Positions 1 through 7,700 of a stretch of 64,000 bases of DNA are shown one piece after another (positions within the stretch are counted from its first letter, which is position 1; every line of letters begins with the position of its first letter). A model generated the notes under the pieces. That model had not been told where the DNA came from. It searched no databases and worked only from the letters and a program-made list of their open reading frames with translations. The translations under genes and the position numbers were made by a program. Source of the DNA: UBA4416 sp040387475 (GTDB lineage Bacteria; Bacteroidota; Bacteroidia; B-17B0; Aurantibacillaceae); the NCBI GenBank assembly GCA_040387475.1, contig JAZKDT010000001.1, forward strand, positions 372,001-436,000, in the 5' to 3' direction.

Positions 1-1690
1 CATCCATGTAGCGTAAAAAATACCAGCTGCTTCCTGCCCAGCCCGGCATGGTTGAATGTTCGTAATCGTATTTTCCTTCATACTTCCATGATGAAGCCGC
101 ACGGGCCAATGGCGGCTCTCCATCTTCGGTTGGTAAATATTTATCTACTTCGGGCAATACCAAAGGCAATTCGTTTTCTGCCAGGGCATACGGTATATCA
201 TTCTTATAATAGATAGGGATGGGTTCTCCCCAATAACGCTGACGTCCAAAAACAGCGTCACGCAAACGGTAGTTCACTTTTCCTTTCCCTAATTTTTTTA
301 TTTCAATTTCCTGTATGGCTAATTTAACAGCGTCTTTTACCTGAAGGCCATTTAAAAAATCGGAGTTCACTAAAATGCCTTCCTTGGCATCATAAGATTC
401 TTTTTCCAGGTCACCACCTTTAACCACTTCTATAATAGGTAAGCCGAAGTGTTTAGCAAAGCTATAGTCACGGCTATCGTGCGCCGGAACGGCCATCACG
501 GCACCTGTTCCATAACCCGCTAATACATAGTCGCCAATCCAGATAGGAATTTGTTTTCCGGTGAATGGATGATCAACATAGGAACCGGTAAACACACCGG
601 TAATTTTATTAATGTCAGCCTGGCGCTCACGTTCGCTCCTGTTTTTTGCCTGTGTTACGTATGCTTCAACAGCTGCTTTGTTATCTGCAGTAGTTAAACT
701 CGCTACTAATTCATGTTCAGGAGCCAGCGTTACAAATGATACGCCAAAAACCGTATCAGGCCGAGTTGTAAATACTTCGATGGTTTTATCAGAATTATGA
801 ATTGTAAATTTCAGTGAGGTTCCTGTACTTTTCCCGATCCAGTTACGTTGCGCTTCTTTCAAGCTATCTGTCCAGTCCAGGGTATCCAGTCCATCTAACA
901 GCCTTTGAGAATATGCAGTGATACGCATGCTCCATTGTTTCATTAATTTGCGTTCAACAGGATATCCTCCGCGCTCACTTACGCCGTCTTTAATTTCGTC
1001 GTTCGCTAAAACCGTTCCTAATTGCGGGCACCAGTTAACAACCGATTCACCCAAGTAGGCCAAACGGAAATTCATTAAAATATCGCTCTTCTTTTTTTCA
1101 TCAAATGATTTCCATTCTTCGCCTGTAAAAGGAGCAAGTTCTTTTTCAATATCACCGGTTAATGTATCATCCAGTTTGCTATTAAATCCTTTTGTTTCAA
1201 ATACCTTAATTAAGGTTTCGATGGGTTCAGCTTTATTGGTGCTTTTATTATACCACGAATTAAATATTTGTATGAAGATCCATTGTGTCCATTTATAATA
1301 TTCGGGATCAGAGGTTCTAACTTCACGGTCCCAGTCAAATGAAAACCCAATTTTGTCCATTTGCTCGCGGTAGCGTGCAATGTTTTGTTCGGTGGTTATT
1401 TTTGGGTGTTGGCCTGTTTGAATAGCATATTGTTCGGCGGGTAACCCAAAGCTGTCATAGCCCATGGGATGTAACACATTAAACCCTTTATGACGTTTGT
1501 AACGGGAAACAATATCCGATGCAATATATCCGAGTGGATGTCCCACGTGCAAGCCAGCGCCAGATGGGTAAGGGAACATATCCAATACATAATACTTTGG
1601 TTTATCTCCACCATCTTTGGCAGCAAAGGTTTTGTGTTTTGCCCAATATGCCTGCCAGTTGCTTTCTATTTCTTTAAAATTGTATTCCAT
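1..1690 (-). CDS. leuS: Leucyl-tRNA synthetase, N-terminal part, cut by the window edge
   Basis: Charges tRNA-Leu with leucine in the cytoplasm. About 563 residues are visible; the start ATG is at 1690 and the 3' end, including KMSKS, lies beyond position 1. The class I HIGH-type motif reads HVGH at about residues 48-51, after the family-typical MFPYPSGAGL. Further on are GYDSFGLPAEQ, the editing-domain segment TTRPDTVFG and, at the edge, MPGWAGSSWYFLRYMD, all characteristic of bacterial LeuRS. The frame is open throughout with no frameshift. It is transcribed away from the dispersed repeat at 1754-1840. Identification is secure; only the C-terminus is unseen. Confidence 0.97.
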   Translation of the reverse strand, partial: MEYNFKEIESNWQAYWAKHKTFAAKDGGDKPKYYVLDMFPYPSGAGLHVGHPLGYIASDIVSRYKRHKGFNVLHPMGYDSFGLPAEQYAIQTGQHPKITTEQNIARYREQMDKIGFSFDWDREVRTSDPEYYKWTQWIFIQIFNSWYNKSTNKAEPIETLIKVFETKGFNSKLDDTLTGDIEKELAPFTGEEWKSFDEKKKSDILMNFRLAYLGESVVNWCPQLGTVLANDEIKDGVSERGGYPVERKLMKQWSMRITAYSQRLLDGLDTLDWTDSLKEAQRNWIGKSTGTSLKFTIHNSDKTIEVFTTRPDTVFGVSFVTLAPEHELVASLTTADNKAAVEAYVTQAKNRSERERQADINKITGVFTGSYVDHPFTGKQIPIWIGDYVLAGYGTGAVMAVPAHDSRDYSFAKHFGLPIIEVVKGGDLEKESYDAKEGILVNSDFLNGLQVKDAVKLAIQEIEIKKLGKGKVNYRLRDAVFGRQRYWGEPIPIYYKNDIPYALAENELPLVLPEVDKYLPTEDGEPPLARAASSWKYEGKYDYEHSTMPGWAGSSWYFLRYMD

Positions 1691-1753
1691 GGTTCGTTAA
1701 TTTGCGAGGCGTAAAGATAAGATTTACAGCCAATGTCACAAGTGGGTTTAAGA

Positions 1754-1840
1754 TTTGGGCGTGGCCCAGGGGCCGGGCTTTCGTTCCAATCTTTTGCAAG
1801 AGACAGGCAAAAGGATTTCCACTACAATCCCTCACGCAAG
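1754..1840 (+). repeat. Dispersed REP-like intergenic repeat, copy 1
   Basis: This is a GC-richer palindromic stretch between leuS and the next gene. It opens with TTTGGGCGTGGCCC, continues with GGGCTTTCGTTCCAATC, has an internal arm around CTTTTGC...GCAAAAGG, and ends with ACAATCCCTCACGC. The same ordered blocks recur at 62581-62690 and, inverted, at 62732-62823. Elements of this style are common between genes in Bacteroidota. No coding function is visible; small open frames crossing it look spurious. Confidence 0.75.
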
Positions 1841-1865
1841 AGCATTATATGTTAGAAAGCTGTAA

Positions 1866-3449
1866 TTACTCTTTAATGACTTTATATTGTTTTTGGAAAT
1901 GAGGAATTTTTATATCGATGAAATAAATTCCCTGTGCTAAATTCTGAAGGTTGAGTTGTTCGGAAGATGCTCCGCCATTAACCGTTTTTTGAAAGACGAT
2001 TTTTCCGTATATATCTTTTACTTCAATAGTTCCTGTGTTCTCCCTTACTTCAAAAGGGAAACTGATGGTAACGATATCTTTGGTGGGATTTGGTCCGAAA
2101 GAAGAGAAAGATTTTTCTTCATTTTTTACAGCAGTTATAATATTAGGTATGGTAATATCCCCTAATGTATCGGCGCCGTCAATAATTGCCGATGTGCAGT
2201 AATAGTCCAAAGTTTCAAATCCAGGAAAGAATGAGTTAACCTGGCCATATCCTTCAATAAATGTTTCCCCAAAAGTCATAAAGGGAGCACTTTCATCGCC
2301 TTTGCCATAATATACCATGTTATTTTGAAGCGATCGATGATATACCAGACTGTATTGAAAATTTGGTATTGGATTATTTTGGATATGACTGGAAAAGCAG
2401 CTTTCTCCGTACGTTTTGAAAAAGTGGTCGTTTGTTGTTTTTCCAAATTTAATCACATACACCTTTGAACTGTCATTCATGCCTATATAAAGGTTATTAT
2501 TATAGGAATTATAAAGACTATGATTGAAAAAATTAGTGGAACTGGCACCAGCGTTCGAAATGGTATAACTATTAACCGGAACGGAAGGAAAGGTAAATGG
2601 ATTACTCATTATACAGCTACCCCACATGCCGGTTGCACAATTTCCGAGGCATCCTTTTCTGTCATCAATATAAGAATTTGAAATTACAGTGCCGGTAATT
2701 GACGATGAAATTGCAGTGATTCTCCCGTATAAGTAACTGTAGCATTGAGGCTGACTTCCGCTCCATGTACTGGTAGTGGAGTAATATTGAATAACGCCGG
2801 GCTTTAATTTGAAAAAATCATAGTAATTAGGAACCTTTTCACCATATAAAGAAAACACGTCATAGCTTGTAGCATTTTCAATACCGCGCAATATGTAGTA
2901 ACGGTGTTGTCCGAATTTTGCAGGATATTTTATAATTCCGAGTTGTTTAGAAATAAGTATTGTATCGCCAGTGCTTAATAAAATAGTTTTTACGGAGTCG
3001 CTTACTCCAAAGTAATTTTTGATTGATGAGCCTATGTGTTGTGCAGTAATATTTCCTGTTGCATTAAAGACCCACATATTTCCGGCAGACGTAAATTGCG
3101 GAAGAATGTAATTACCTGTATCGGACAAACGGTATTGGTTATTGGCATACACAATTCGTTTTTGCATAAATTGCGGCTGGTTGATTATTATATAGTTTGT
3201 GTCTTCTACACCAGCCTCAGGATAGTAAAAAAAACAACTATCACATCTTGCCGCTATCCTGTTTAAACTATAAATAGTATCAGTTCCCTGCGTTAATACA
3301 CTATCCGCAAATATGACAATGGTTGTATAATTTTCACTTTGTAAAGAATAGTTGTACCTGTAATTCTTATTAAACACGCGCCAGTTTTGAGAGTAAGCTA
3401 AGCACAAAAGATGCATAAAAAAAAGACTGTATAGAATTCTAAGCTTCAT
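1866..3449 (-). CDS. T9SS-sorted secreted protein of unknown function
   Basis: Exported protein of about 527 residues. I place the start at the ATG at 3449, because the hydrophobic signal peptide MKLRILYSLFFMHLLCLAYS begins there; a longer frame reaches 3488 but would put a hydrophilic extension before it. The C-terminal ~80 residues form a T9SS type A sorting domain: FGPNPTKDIVTISFPFE, then IEVKDIYGKIVF and LAQGIYFIDIK. The body is Asn/Ser/Tyr-rich and resembles other Bacteroidota surface proteins without a catalytic motif I recognise. It is expected to cross the outer membrane by T9SS and be attached or released there. Confidence 0.85.
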   Translation of the reverse strand: MKLRILYSLFFMHLLCLAYSQNWRVFNKNYRYNYSLQSENYTTIVIFADSVLTQGTDTIYSLNRIAARCDSCFFYYPEAGVEDTNYIIINQPQFMQKRIVYANNQYRLSDTGNYILPQFTSAGNMWVFNATGNITAQHIGSSIKNYFGVSDSVKTILLSTGDTILISKQLGIIKYPAKFGQHRYYILRGIENATSYDVFSLYGEKVPNYYDFFKLKPGVIQYYSTTSTWSGSQPQCYSYLYGRITAISSSITGTVISNSYIDDRKGCLGNCATGMWGSCIMSNPFTFPSVPVNSYTISNAGASSTNFFNHSLYNSYNNNLYIGMNDSSKVYVIKFGKTTNDHFFKTYGESCFSSHIQNNPIPNFQYSLVYHRSLQNNMVYYGKGDESAPFMTFGETFIEGYGQVNSFFPGFETLDYYCTSAIIDGADTLGDITIPNIITAVKNEEKSFSSFGPNPTKDIVTISFPFEVRENTGTIEVKDIYGKIVFQKTVNGGASSEQLNLQNLAQGIYFIDIKIPHFQKQYKVIKE

Positions 3450-3548
3450 ATTAAATAAAGATATAAAAAATACAATAACTTTTGCCAAAAATATGATTTC
3501 GTATGCTGGGTTGCTCTACTGCACTCAATTAGGCAATCCTGCGGCGCA

Positions 3549-3595
3549 AAAAGAAAGCCACAAAATGCTTTGTGCATTCCGTGGCTTTCTTTGTT
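3549..3595 (-). terminator. Long hairpin between two T9SS genes
   Basis: A 12-bp perfect stem AAAGAAAGCCAC / GTGGCTTTCTTT encloses a 19-nt loop that holds its own small AATGC/GCATT hairpin. It lies downstream of the small T9SS gene that ends at 3621 and upstream of the next minus-strand gene. An A-run before the stem gives a T-run on the minus strand, consistent with an intrinsic terminator. Confidence 0.7.
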
Positions 3596-3620
3596 CCTTT
3601 AATGTTAAGTGATCAATGCC

Positions 3621-3968
3621 TTACTCAAACACTATTTTTCCGGATTCGAGAGTTTCTTTGTTAAAGAGCAAACTATATGTATAAATTCCTTTTGCAAGAT
3701 TTCGACGCAGGTATTGTGTTTCTTTCTCAACAATAGATAAATTATCCACCGCTTCTCCTGATTGATTGTACACTATAAATTCCATGCCTGTCTTCGGTTC
3801 GTTTACTTTGATCACTATGACTTCGGCGGATGGATTTGGATAAACACTCACATGTTTTGTTCGTTGTGCTTCATTTGTAGTGGTGGTTGATGTCGAAATA
3901 ACAACTGACTGTGCTTTGACAGACGTAGCTAAAAACGTCAAGGAAGTAATAAGGAAAAACGTTTTCAT
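3621..3968 (-). CDS. Minimal T9SS sorting-domain protein
   Basis: About 115 residues from the ATG at 3968, where a clear signal peptide (MKTFFLITSLTFLATSVKAQ) begins; the frame continues upstream to 4004 but that start is less likely. After a short Ser/Thr-rich linker nearly all of the mature protein is a T9SS type A domain: HVSVYPNPSAEVIVIKV, MEFIVYNQSGEAV and LAKGIYTYSLLF. There is no room for a separate cargo domain. It could be a carrier-less sorting domain, a small surface adhesin or a remnant of a larger gene. Function is unknown. Confidence 0.8.
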   Translation of the reverse strand: MKTFFLITSLTFLATSVKAQSVVISTSTTTTNEAQRTKHVSVYPNPSAEVIVIKVNEPKTGMEFIVYNQSGEAVDNLSIVEKETQYLRRNLAKGIYTYSLLFNKETLESGKIVFE

Positions 3969-4255
3969 AGAAGCTTTTTTTATTAGTAAAAATAGCAAAA
4001 ACACCGAAAAACAAAAGGTAGAATTGTTGTATAAATCTGATTAATAGAAAGACTCTGGGATTTAAATTTAAAGCTGGTCATACAGCGGCTTACAGAGCAA
4101 CGCTACCCGTTCATCCGCCATAAAAAACTGTAGAAAGTTTGAAAATAATTATCTCGACTGGTGCTGAGTTTCCTTGGACAACTTTGCAAAAACAAGATTT
4201 AAATTAATGGAGATACTGTCAGATATCTAAACATTTCGTAAATTGTTTTCAAAGA
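3969..4255. other. Non-coding gap with no recognised element
   Basis: This 287-base stretch separates the small T9SS gene from the next plus-strand gene. The middle (about 4070-4135) is less AT-rich than its surroundings and contains no convincing frame. It does not fold into a tRNA cloverleaf that I can draw, and I see no match to a riboswitch I know. Confidence 0.4.
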
Positions 4256-4732
4256 ATGATAACACAGCCACAAAGATCATATACATTTCAGACCAATGAA
4301 TTTGCGTTAAGCGAAGAAGGGATTCACCTACTGCGAAACAATTATAATTATAGCACAGTTAGTTTTCTTATGATCACTCATATGGAAATAAAAAGAAAAA
4401 AAGACATGAAGAATTGGCTATTTGTTCTAAGTTTAGGCGTTGCTCTTTTAGCATTTGTGGGATATGACGTTTACCAGATCTTTAGCATATATAATGATCC
4501 CGGCACATATGAAATCTACATCGAGCGGTTGCTCATTCCCTTTTTTCCATTTGTTTTAGGTGCATACTCTGTAACAATTGCTTTGAGGAATTCCATAGTA
4601 TTAACTTTTGAATCCGAAACCAAAAAATATCATCTCACGTTGAGGGCTTTATCGAAAGAAGATGTGTTGGATGAATTTATCAAAGAACTCCGACTTAATT
4701 ATCCCGGTCTATCTGTAATTCAGCACTCATAA
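4256..4732 (+). CDS. Small two-helix membrane protein, unknown
   Basis: 158 residues. A hydrophilic N-terminus of about 60 residues is followed by two transmembrane helices (roughly residues 53-75 and 90-110: NWLFVLSLGVALLAFVGY and LLIPFFPFVLGAYSVTIAL) and a charged C-terminal tail. The arrangement resembles a small PH-like or bPH membrane protein, but I see no diagnostic motif. The stop codon sits directly against the terminator hairpin at 4733-4760. The ATG at 4256 is the first in frame; internal ATGs at 4370 and 4406 are alternatives. Function unknown. Confidence 0.6.
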   Translation: MITQPQRSYTFQTNEFALSEEGIHLLRNNYNYSTVSFLMITHMEIKRKKDMKNWLFVLSLGVALLAFVGYDVYQIFSIYNDPGTYEIYIERLLIPFFPFVLGAYSVTIALRNSIVLTFESETKKYHLTLRALSKEDVLDEFIKELRLNYPGLSVIQHS

Positions 4733-4760
4733 AAAATGCCACACGCAGGTGTGGCATTTT
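4733..4760. terminator. Bidirectional intrinsic terminator
   Basis: Perfect 12-bp stem AAAATGCCACAC / GTGTGGCATTTT with a GCAG loop, flanked by A and T runs. It lies between the convergent gene ending at 4732 and the ALDH-like gene ending at 4783, so it can serve both. Confidence 0.9.
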
Positions 4761-4782
4761 GGAATACATGCAATAATTTGTT

Positions 4783-5661
4783 TTAGTACTTAATTCCCGA
4801 CACACCAATATTCTCAATTGGATGCCAGGTTGTTTTAATTTCTTGCAAATCAGTAATGAAATAGGGCCCCTGTTCTTTTTCGTCGCTCCAGTTTTTATTC
4901 CATGTAAAAACACGTTTCACATTTAAGGAGGCATTTTCGCCAATGGTTTTATTAAATTCTTTTTCGGAGTTACAGTTGATGATCGCATTCACATCCATGT
5001 GAGATGAAAAATGCGAATGTAATTCTTTGCGACTACCAGTTACAATATTCACAACACCACCCGGTACATCGCTGGTTGCAATGACTTCTGCAAAAGTGAT
5101 GGCACAGGTTGGTTTACTTTCAGAAGCTAATACAATGCAGGTATTTCCACCGGCAATAGCCGGTGCGATAACAGAAACTAATCCTAATAAAGCAGACGAT
5201 TCATCAGCTAAAACAGCAACAACTCCCATGGGTTCAGGTACTGAGAAGTTAAAATGAGAAGTCGCCACAGGATTAACCGAACTAAATAGCTGTTGATATT
5301 TATCACACCATCCTGCATAGTAAACTAAGCGATCAATACTTTGCTCTACTTCTTTTTTAGCCGAAGCAGATGTATAACCCAATTGTTTCAATTCTTCCAA
5401 AAACTGTTCTTTACGGCCTTCCAACATTTCAGCAATGCGGTATAAAATTTGTCCCCGGTTAAATGCTGCTCTTGCGCTCCAGCCGCTAAAAGCGCCACGA
5501 GCGGCGATTACCGAATTTCTATAATCCTTACGCGAAGATAAACTAACATTTACAGTCATGTTGTTTTTTAATTTTAATGGGTAATAGCGTCCGCTTTCGG
5601 TACGTGGAAATTGTCCGCCGATAAATATTTTGTATGTTTTTAAAACTTCTATTCTTTCCAT
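4783..5661 (-). CDS. Short aldehyde-dehydrogenase-like protein lacking the catalytic domain core (ALDH16 C-terminal half)
   Basis: 292 residues, against about 480-500 for a full ALDH. It contains an N-terminal ALDH segment (YKIFIGGQFPRTESGRYYP) and the Rossmann-like part (VPEPMGVVAVLADESSALLG, then AIAGGNTCIVLA and VPGGVVNIVTG). It ends before any GQxCxAGSR cysteine motif, EIFGP motif or C-terminal oligomerisation strand appears. It follows the full-length ALDH gene and deoC on the same strand. With 489 + 292 residues, the pair resembles the two halves of ALDH16, whose second half is also non-catalytic. A structural partner for the upstream enzyme is the likeliest role. The gap to that gene is filled by the DUF559 unit. 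Confidence 0.8.
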   Translation of the reverse strand: MERIEVLKTYKIFIGGQFPRTESGRYYPLKLKNNMTVNVSLSSRKDYRNSVIAARGAFSGWSARAAFNRGQILYRIAEMLEGRKEQFLEELKQLGYTSASAKKEVEQSIDRLVYYAGWCDKYQQLFSSVNPVATSHFNFSVPEPMGVVAVLADESSALLGLVSVIAPAIAGGNTCIVLASESKPTCAITFAEVIATSDVPGGVVNIVTGSRKELHSHFSSHMDVNAIINCNSEKEFNKTIGENASLNVKRVFTWNKNWSDEKEQGPYFITDLQEIKTTWHPIENIGVSGIKY

Positions 5662-5689
5662 TTTGTTTAACTGTTTACCCGTTCGGTTT

Positions 5690-5721
5690 CCCCTCTAAAA
5701 AGAGGGGATTAAGGGGTGTGT
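5690..5721. repeat. Left inverted repeat of the DUF559 unit
   Basis: Begins CCCCTCTAAAAAGAGGGG, a 7-bp stem with a 4-base loop, then ATTAAGGGGTGTGT. Its reverse complement matches 6101-6132 at 31 of 32 positions. On the minus strand the hairpin directly follows the DUF559 stop codon and could also end its transcript. Confidence 0.9.
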
Positions 5722-6080
5722 TATTCTAATTTATTCTCTATAAATGTTGTTATTGAATTTAATACCAGATCCAGATTGTTTCTTACTTCGCCTTCAGAGA
5801 ATCTTAATACTGTAAAGCCTAATCTTATTAATTCAACATCTCTTTGTTTGTCTTCTTCAGCTTTGAAATTATGGCTGTAACCATCTATTTCAATAATTAG
5901 ATTTAGTTTGGAGCAATAAAAATCGACAATGTAATTTAAGATCGGTTTTTGTCTATGAAAATCAAAACCATAACATTGTTTTCCTTTTAATTTTTTCCAT
6001 AATAGAATTTCACCAAGAGTTGAATTGTTCCTCAACTCTCTTGCTTTTTCTTTTAAATATGGATTATACGTTACTTTCAA
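5721..6080 (-). CDS. DUF559 (COG2852) endonuclease-like protein
   Basis: 119 residues, full length for DUF559 proteins, which share the fold of very-short-patch-repair and other PD-(D/E)xK nucleases. The family opening LRNNSTLGEILLWKKLKGKQ is at about residues 16-35. The likely active-site segment is IVDFYCSKLNLIIEIDGYSH (residues 51-70), with D53, E64, D66 and H70 as candidate metal or catalytic residues. The only plausible start is a TTG at 6080, since an in-frame stop lies a few codons upstream and no ATG intervenes. The gene fills the unit between the two inverted repeats. DNA cleavage by this protein is inferred from the fold; its true substrate is not known. Confidence 0.88.
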   Translation of the reverse strand: MKVTYNPYLKEKARELRNNSTLGEILLWKKLKGKQCYGFDFHRQKPILNYIVDFYCSKLNLIIEIDGYSHNFKAEEDKQRDVELIRLGFTVLRFSEGEVRNNLDLVLNSITTFIENKLE

Positions 6081-6100
6081 TTTTTTTATTGTTATTTATT

Positions 6101-6132
6101 ACACACCCCTTAATCCTCTCTTTTTAGAGGGG
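6101..6132. repeat. Right inverted repeat of the DUF559 unit
   Basis: Reads ACACACCCCTTAATCCTC, then TCTTTTTAGAGGGG. It is the reverse complement of 5690-5721 except for one C-to-T change, which turns one stem pair into a wobble. It lies 21 bases upstream of the TTG start of the DUF559 gene, so it could overlap that gene's promoter. Confidence 0.9.
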
Positions 6133-6144
6133 AGATAGTACCAT

Positions 6145-7614
6145 CTAAAATTTCAAATAAGGCATCAATCCATGCAATCCGCCTTCACGTCCGAAACCAC
6201 TTTCTTTGTAACCACCAAACGGTGATGTAGGATCAAACTTATTATAGGTATTTGCCCAAATTACGCCTGCACGTAATTTAGATGTTAAATTAAAAATACG
6301 CGAACCTTTATCTGTCCACACGCCAGCACTTAAACCATAAGGAATGTTATTGGCTTTTTCAATCACTTCTTCAATTGTTCTGAAAGTTTGAATGGCTAAT
6401 ACCGGCCCGAATATTTCTTCCTGGGAAATGCGGTGTGATTGTGATGTATTTAAAAATAAAGTCGGGCGAACAAAAAATCCTTTTTTAGGAATGGAACAAG
6501 AACTTTGGTACATCTCCGCGCCATCATTTACACCAATTTTTAAATACTCATTAATTTTATTTAATTGCATTTTCGAATTGATGGCACCAATATCTGTGTT
6601 CTTATCTAAGGGGTCGCCGACGATCAATGTTTCTAAACGGTCTTTTAATTTACGAATCACTTCCTCAGCTACACTTTCCTGCACAAATAAACGGGAACCG
6701 GCGCAACATACATGGCCCTGATTAAAGAAAATGCCATTGATAATTCCTTCTACAGCCTGGTTAATCGGCGCATCTTCAAAAATGATATTTGCAGCTTTTC
6801 CGCCTAACTCCAGAGTTAATTTTTTGTCAGTTCCGGCAATGGCTTTCTGTATCCATTTGCCAACATTGGTGCTTCCGGTAAACGCAATTTTATTAATGTC
6901 TTTATGGTTGACCATGGAAGCGCCAACCGGCCCGTGACCTGTAATGATATTTACCACCCCATCAGGCAATCCACTTTCCTGGATGATCTCAGCCAATTTT
7001 AGTGCGGTTAGAGAAGTTGTTTCTGCAGGCTTTAAAACAACTGTATTTCCGGTTGCTAAAGCAGGAGCAATTTTCCAGGCGGCCATTAATAAAGGAAAAT
7101 TCCATGGAATTACTTGTCCCGCAACACCTAATGACGTTGGGTTACGGTTTGGAAATGCATATTCTAATTTATCGGCCCAACCCGCGTAATAAAAGAAATG
7201 GTTAGCCGCTAAAGGTACATCAATATCACGGCTTTCGCGAATGGATTTCCCACCATCTAACGTTTCGATCACTGATAATTCGCGGGCGCGTTCCTGAATT
7301 AAACGGGCAATCCGGTAAATATATTTAGCGCGTTCTTTAGCCGGCATTTTGCTCCACGTTTTATCATAAGCGCCACGGGCAGCTTTTACAGCGGAATCTA
7401 CATCTTTATCGTTGGCTTCTGCAATGCTCGAAATTTTTTCTTCAGTTGCAGGATTAATGGTATCAAAATATTTACCGGAGTTTGGTTTCACAAATTTCCC
7501 GTTGATGAACAGGTCGTATTGTTTTTGCAAACGGATATGATCAGTGGCTTCCGGTGAAGGCGCATATTTCCAATCGGTAAAGTATTCCAGTTTTTTTGCT
7601 TCTTTTTTTGCCAT
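6145..7614 (-). CDS. NAD(P)-dependent aldehyde dehydrogenase (ALDH16-type N-terminal half)
   Basis: 489 residues with all ALDH landmarks. These are VIPWNFPLLMAAWKIAPALA, FTGSTNVG (245-252), the general-base motif LELGGK with E269, the catalytic cysteine C303 in GHVCCAGSR, EEIFGPV with E400, and the C-terminal PFGGYKESGFGRE. It oxidises an aldehyde to the acid in the cytoplasm. Its place directly after deoC suggests acetaldehyde released from deoxyribose 5-phosphate as substrate. The protein stops just after PFGGYKESGFGREGG, and the following short ALDH-like gene would supply the second half of an ALDH16. The start ATG is at 7614. Confidence 0.9.
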   Translation of the reverse strand: MAKKEAKKLEYFTDWKYAPSPEATDHIRLQKQYDLFINGKFVKPNSGKYFDTINPATEEKISSIAEANDKDVDSAVKAARGAYDKTWSKMPAKERAKYIYRIARLIQERARELSVIETLDGGKSIRESRDIDVPLAANHFFYYAGWADKLEYAFPNRNPTSLGVAGQVIPWNFPLLMAAWKIAPALATGNTVVLKPAETTSLTALKLAEIIQESGLPDGVVNIITGHGPVGASMVNHKDINKIAFTGSTNVGKWIQKAIAGTDKKLTLELGGKAANIIFEDAPINQAVEGIINGIFFNQGHVCCAGSRLFVQESVAEEVIRKLKDRLETLIVGDPLDKNTDIGAINSKMQLNKINEYLKIGVNDGAEMYQSSCSIPKKGFFVRPTLFLNTSQSHRISQEEIFGPVLAIQTFRTIEEVIEKANNIPYGLSAGVWTDKGSRIFNLTSKLRAGVIWANTYNKFDPTSPFGGYKESGFGREGGLHGLMPYLKF

Positions 7615-7634
7615 TGTATTGTTTGTTTCTTTTT

Positions 7635-7694
7635 CCCGCAGATGTCGCTGATTTCTGCAGAACTAATCTGTGTAATCTGCGCGATCAGCGGGGA
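7635..7694. repeat. Intergenic imperfect inverted repeat of the CGCAGAT type
   Basis: Between deoC and the ALDH gene the sequence runs CCCGCAGATGTCGCTGAT, through AATCTGTGTAATCTGCG, to CGATCAGCGGGG. The two ends are imperfect inverted copies, and words of the CGCAGAT/AATCTGCG type recur inside. Short repeats of this kind are scattered in many Bacteroidota genomes. No gene is present in it. Confidence 0.55.
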
Positions 7695-7700
7695 CTAATA

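Larger units (their letters stand above)
5690..6132 (-). mobile_element. Candidate mobile unit: DUF559 gene bounded by 32-bp inverted repeats
   Basis: The left arm (5690-5721) and right arm (6101-6132) are inverted copies, 32 bp each with one mismatch. The outer half of each arm is itself a small hairpin (CCCCTCT, 4-nt loop, AGAGGGG), and the inner half reads TTAAGGGGTGTGT towards the gene. The only gene inside is the 119-residue DUF559 protein, whose stop codon shares its last base with the left arm. Between the arms and the flanking ALDH genes only about 12-30 bp remain, so the whole intergenic gap is essentially this unit. I see no target-site duplication and no transposase. Treating it as mobile is inference. 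Confidence 0.6.

Noticed and set aside
1396..1626. Small open frame on the minus strand in the leuS region
   Set aside because: It is another reading frame of leuS; the real frame from 1690 matches LeuRS motifs throughout.
3969..4255. Possible small RNA in the gap around 4070-4135
   Set aside because: No promoter, terminator or stable fold could be matched; kept only as a non-coding gap.
5690..6132. Reading the DUF559 unit as a normal insertion sequence
   Set aside because: There is no transposase and no target-site duplication is visible, so it is reported only as a candidate mobile unit.
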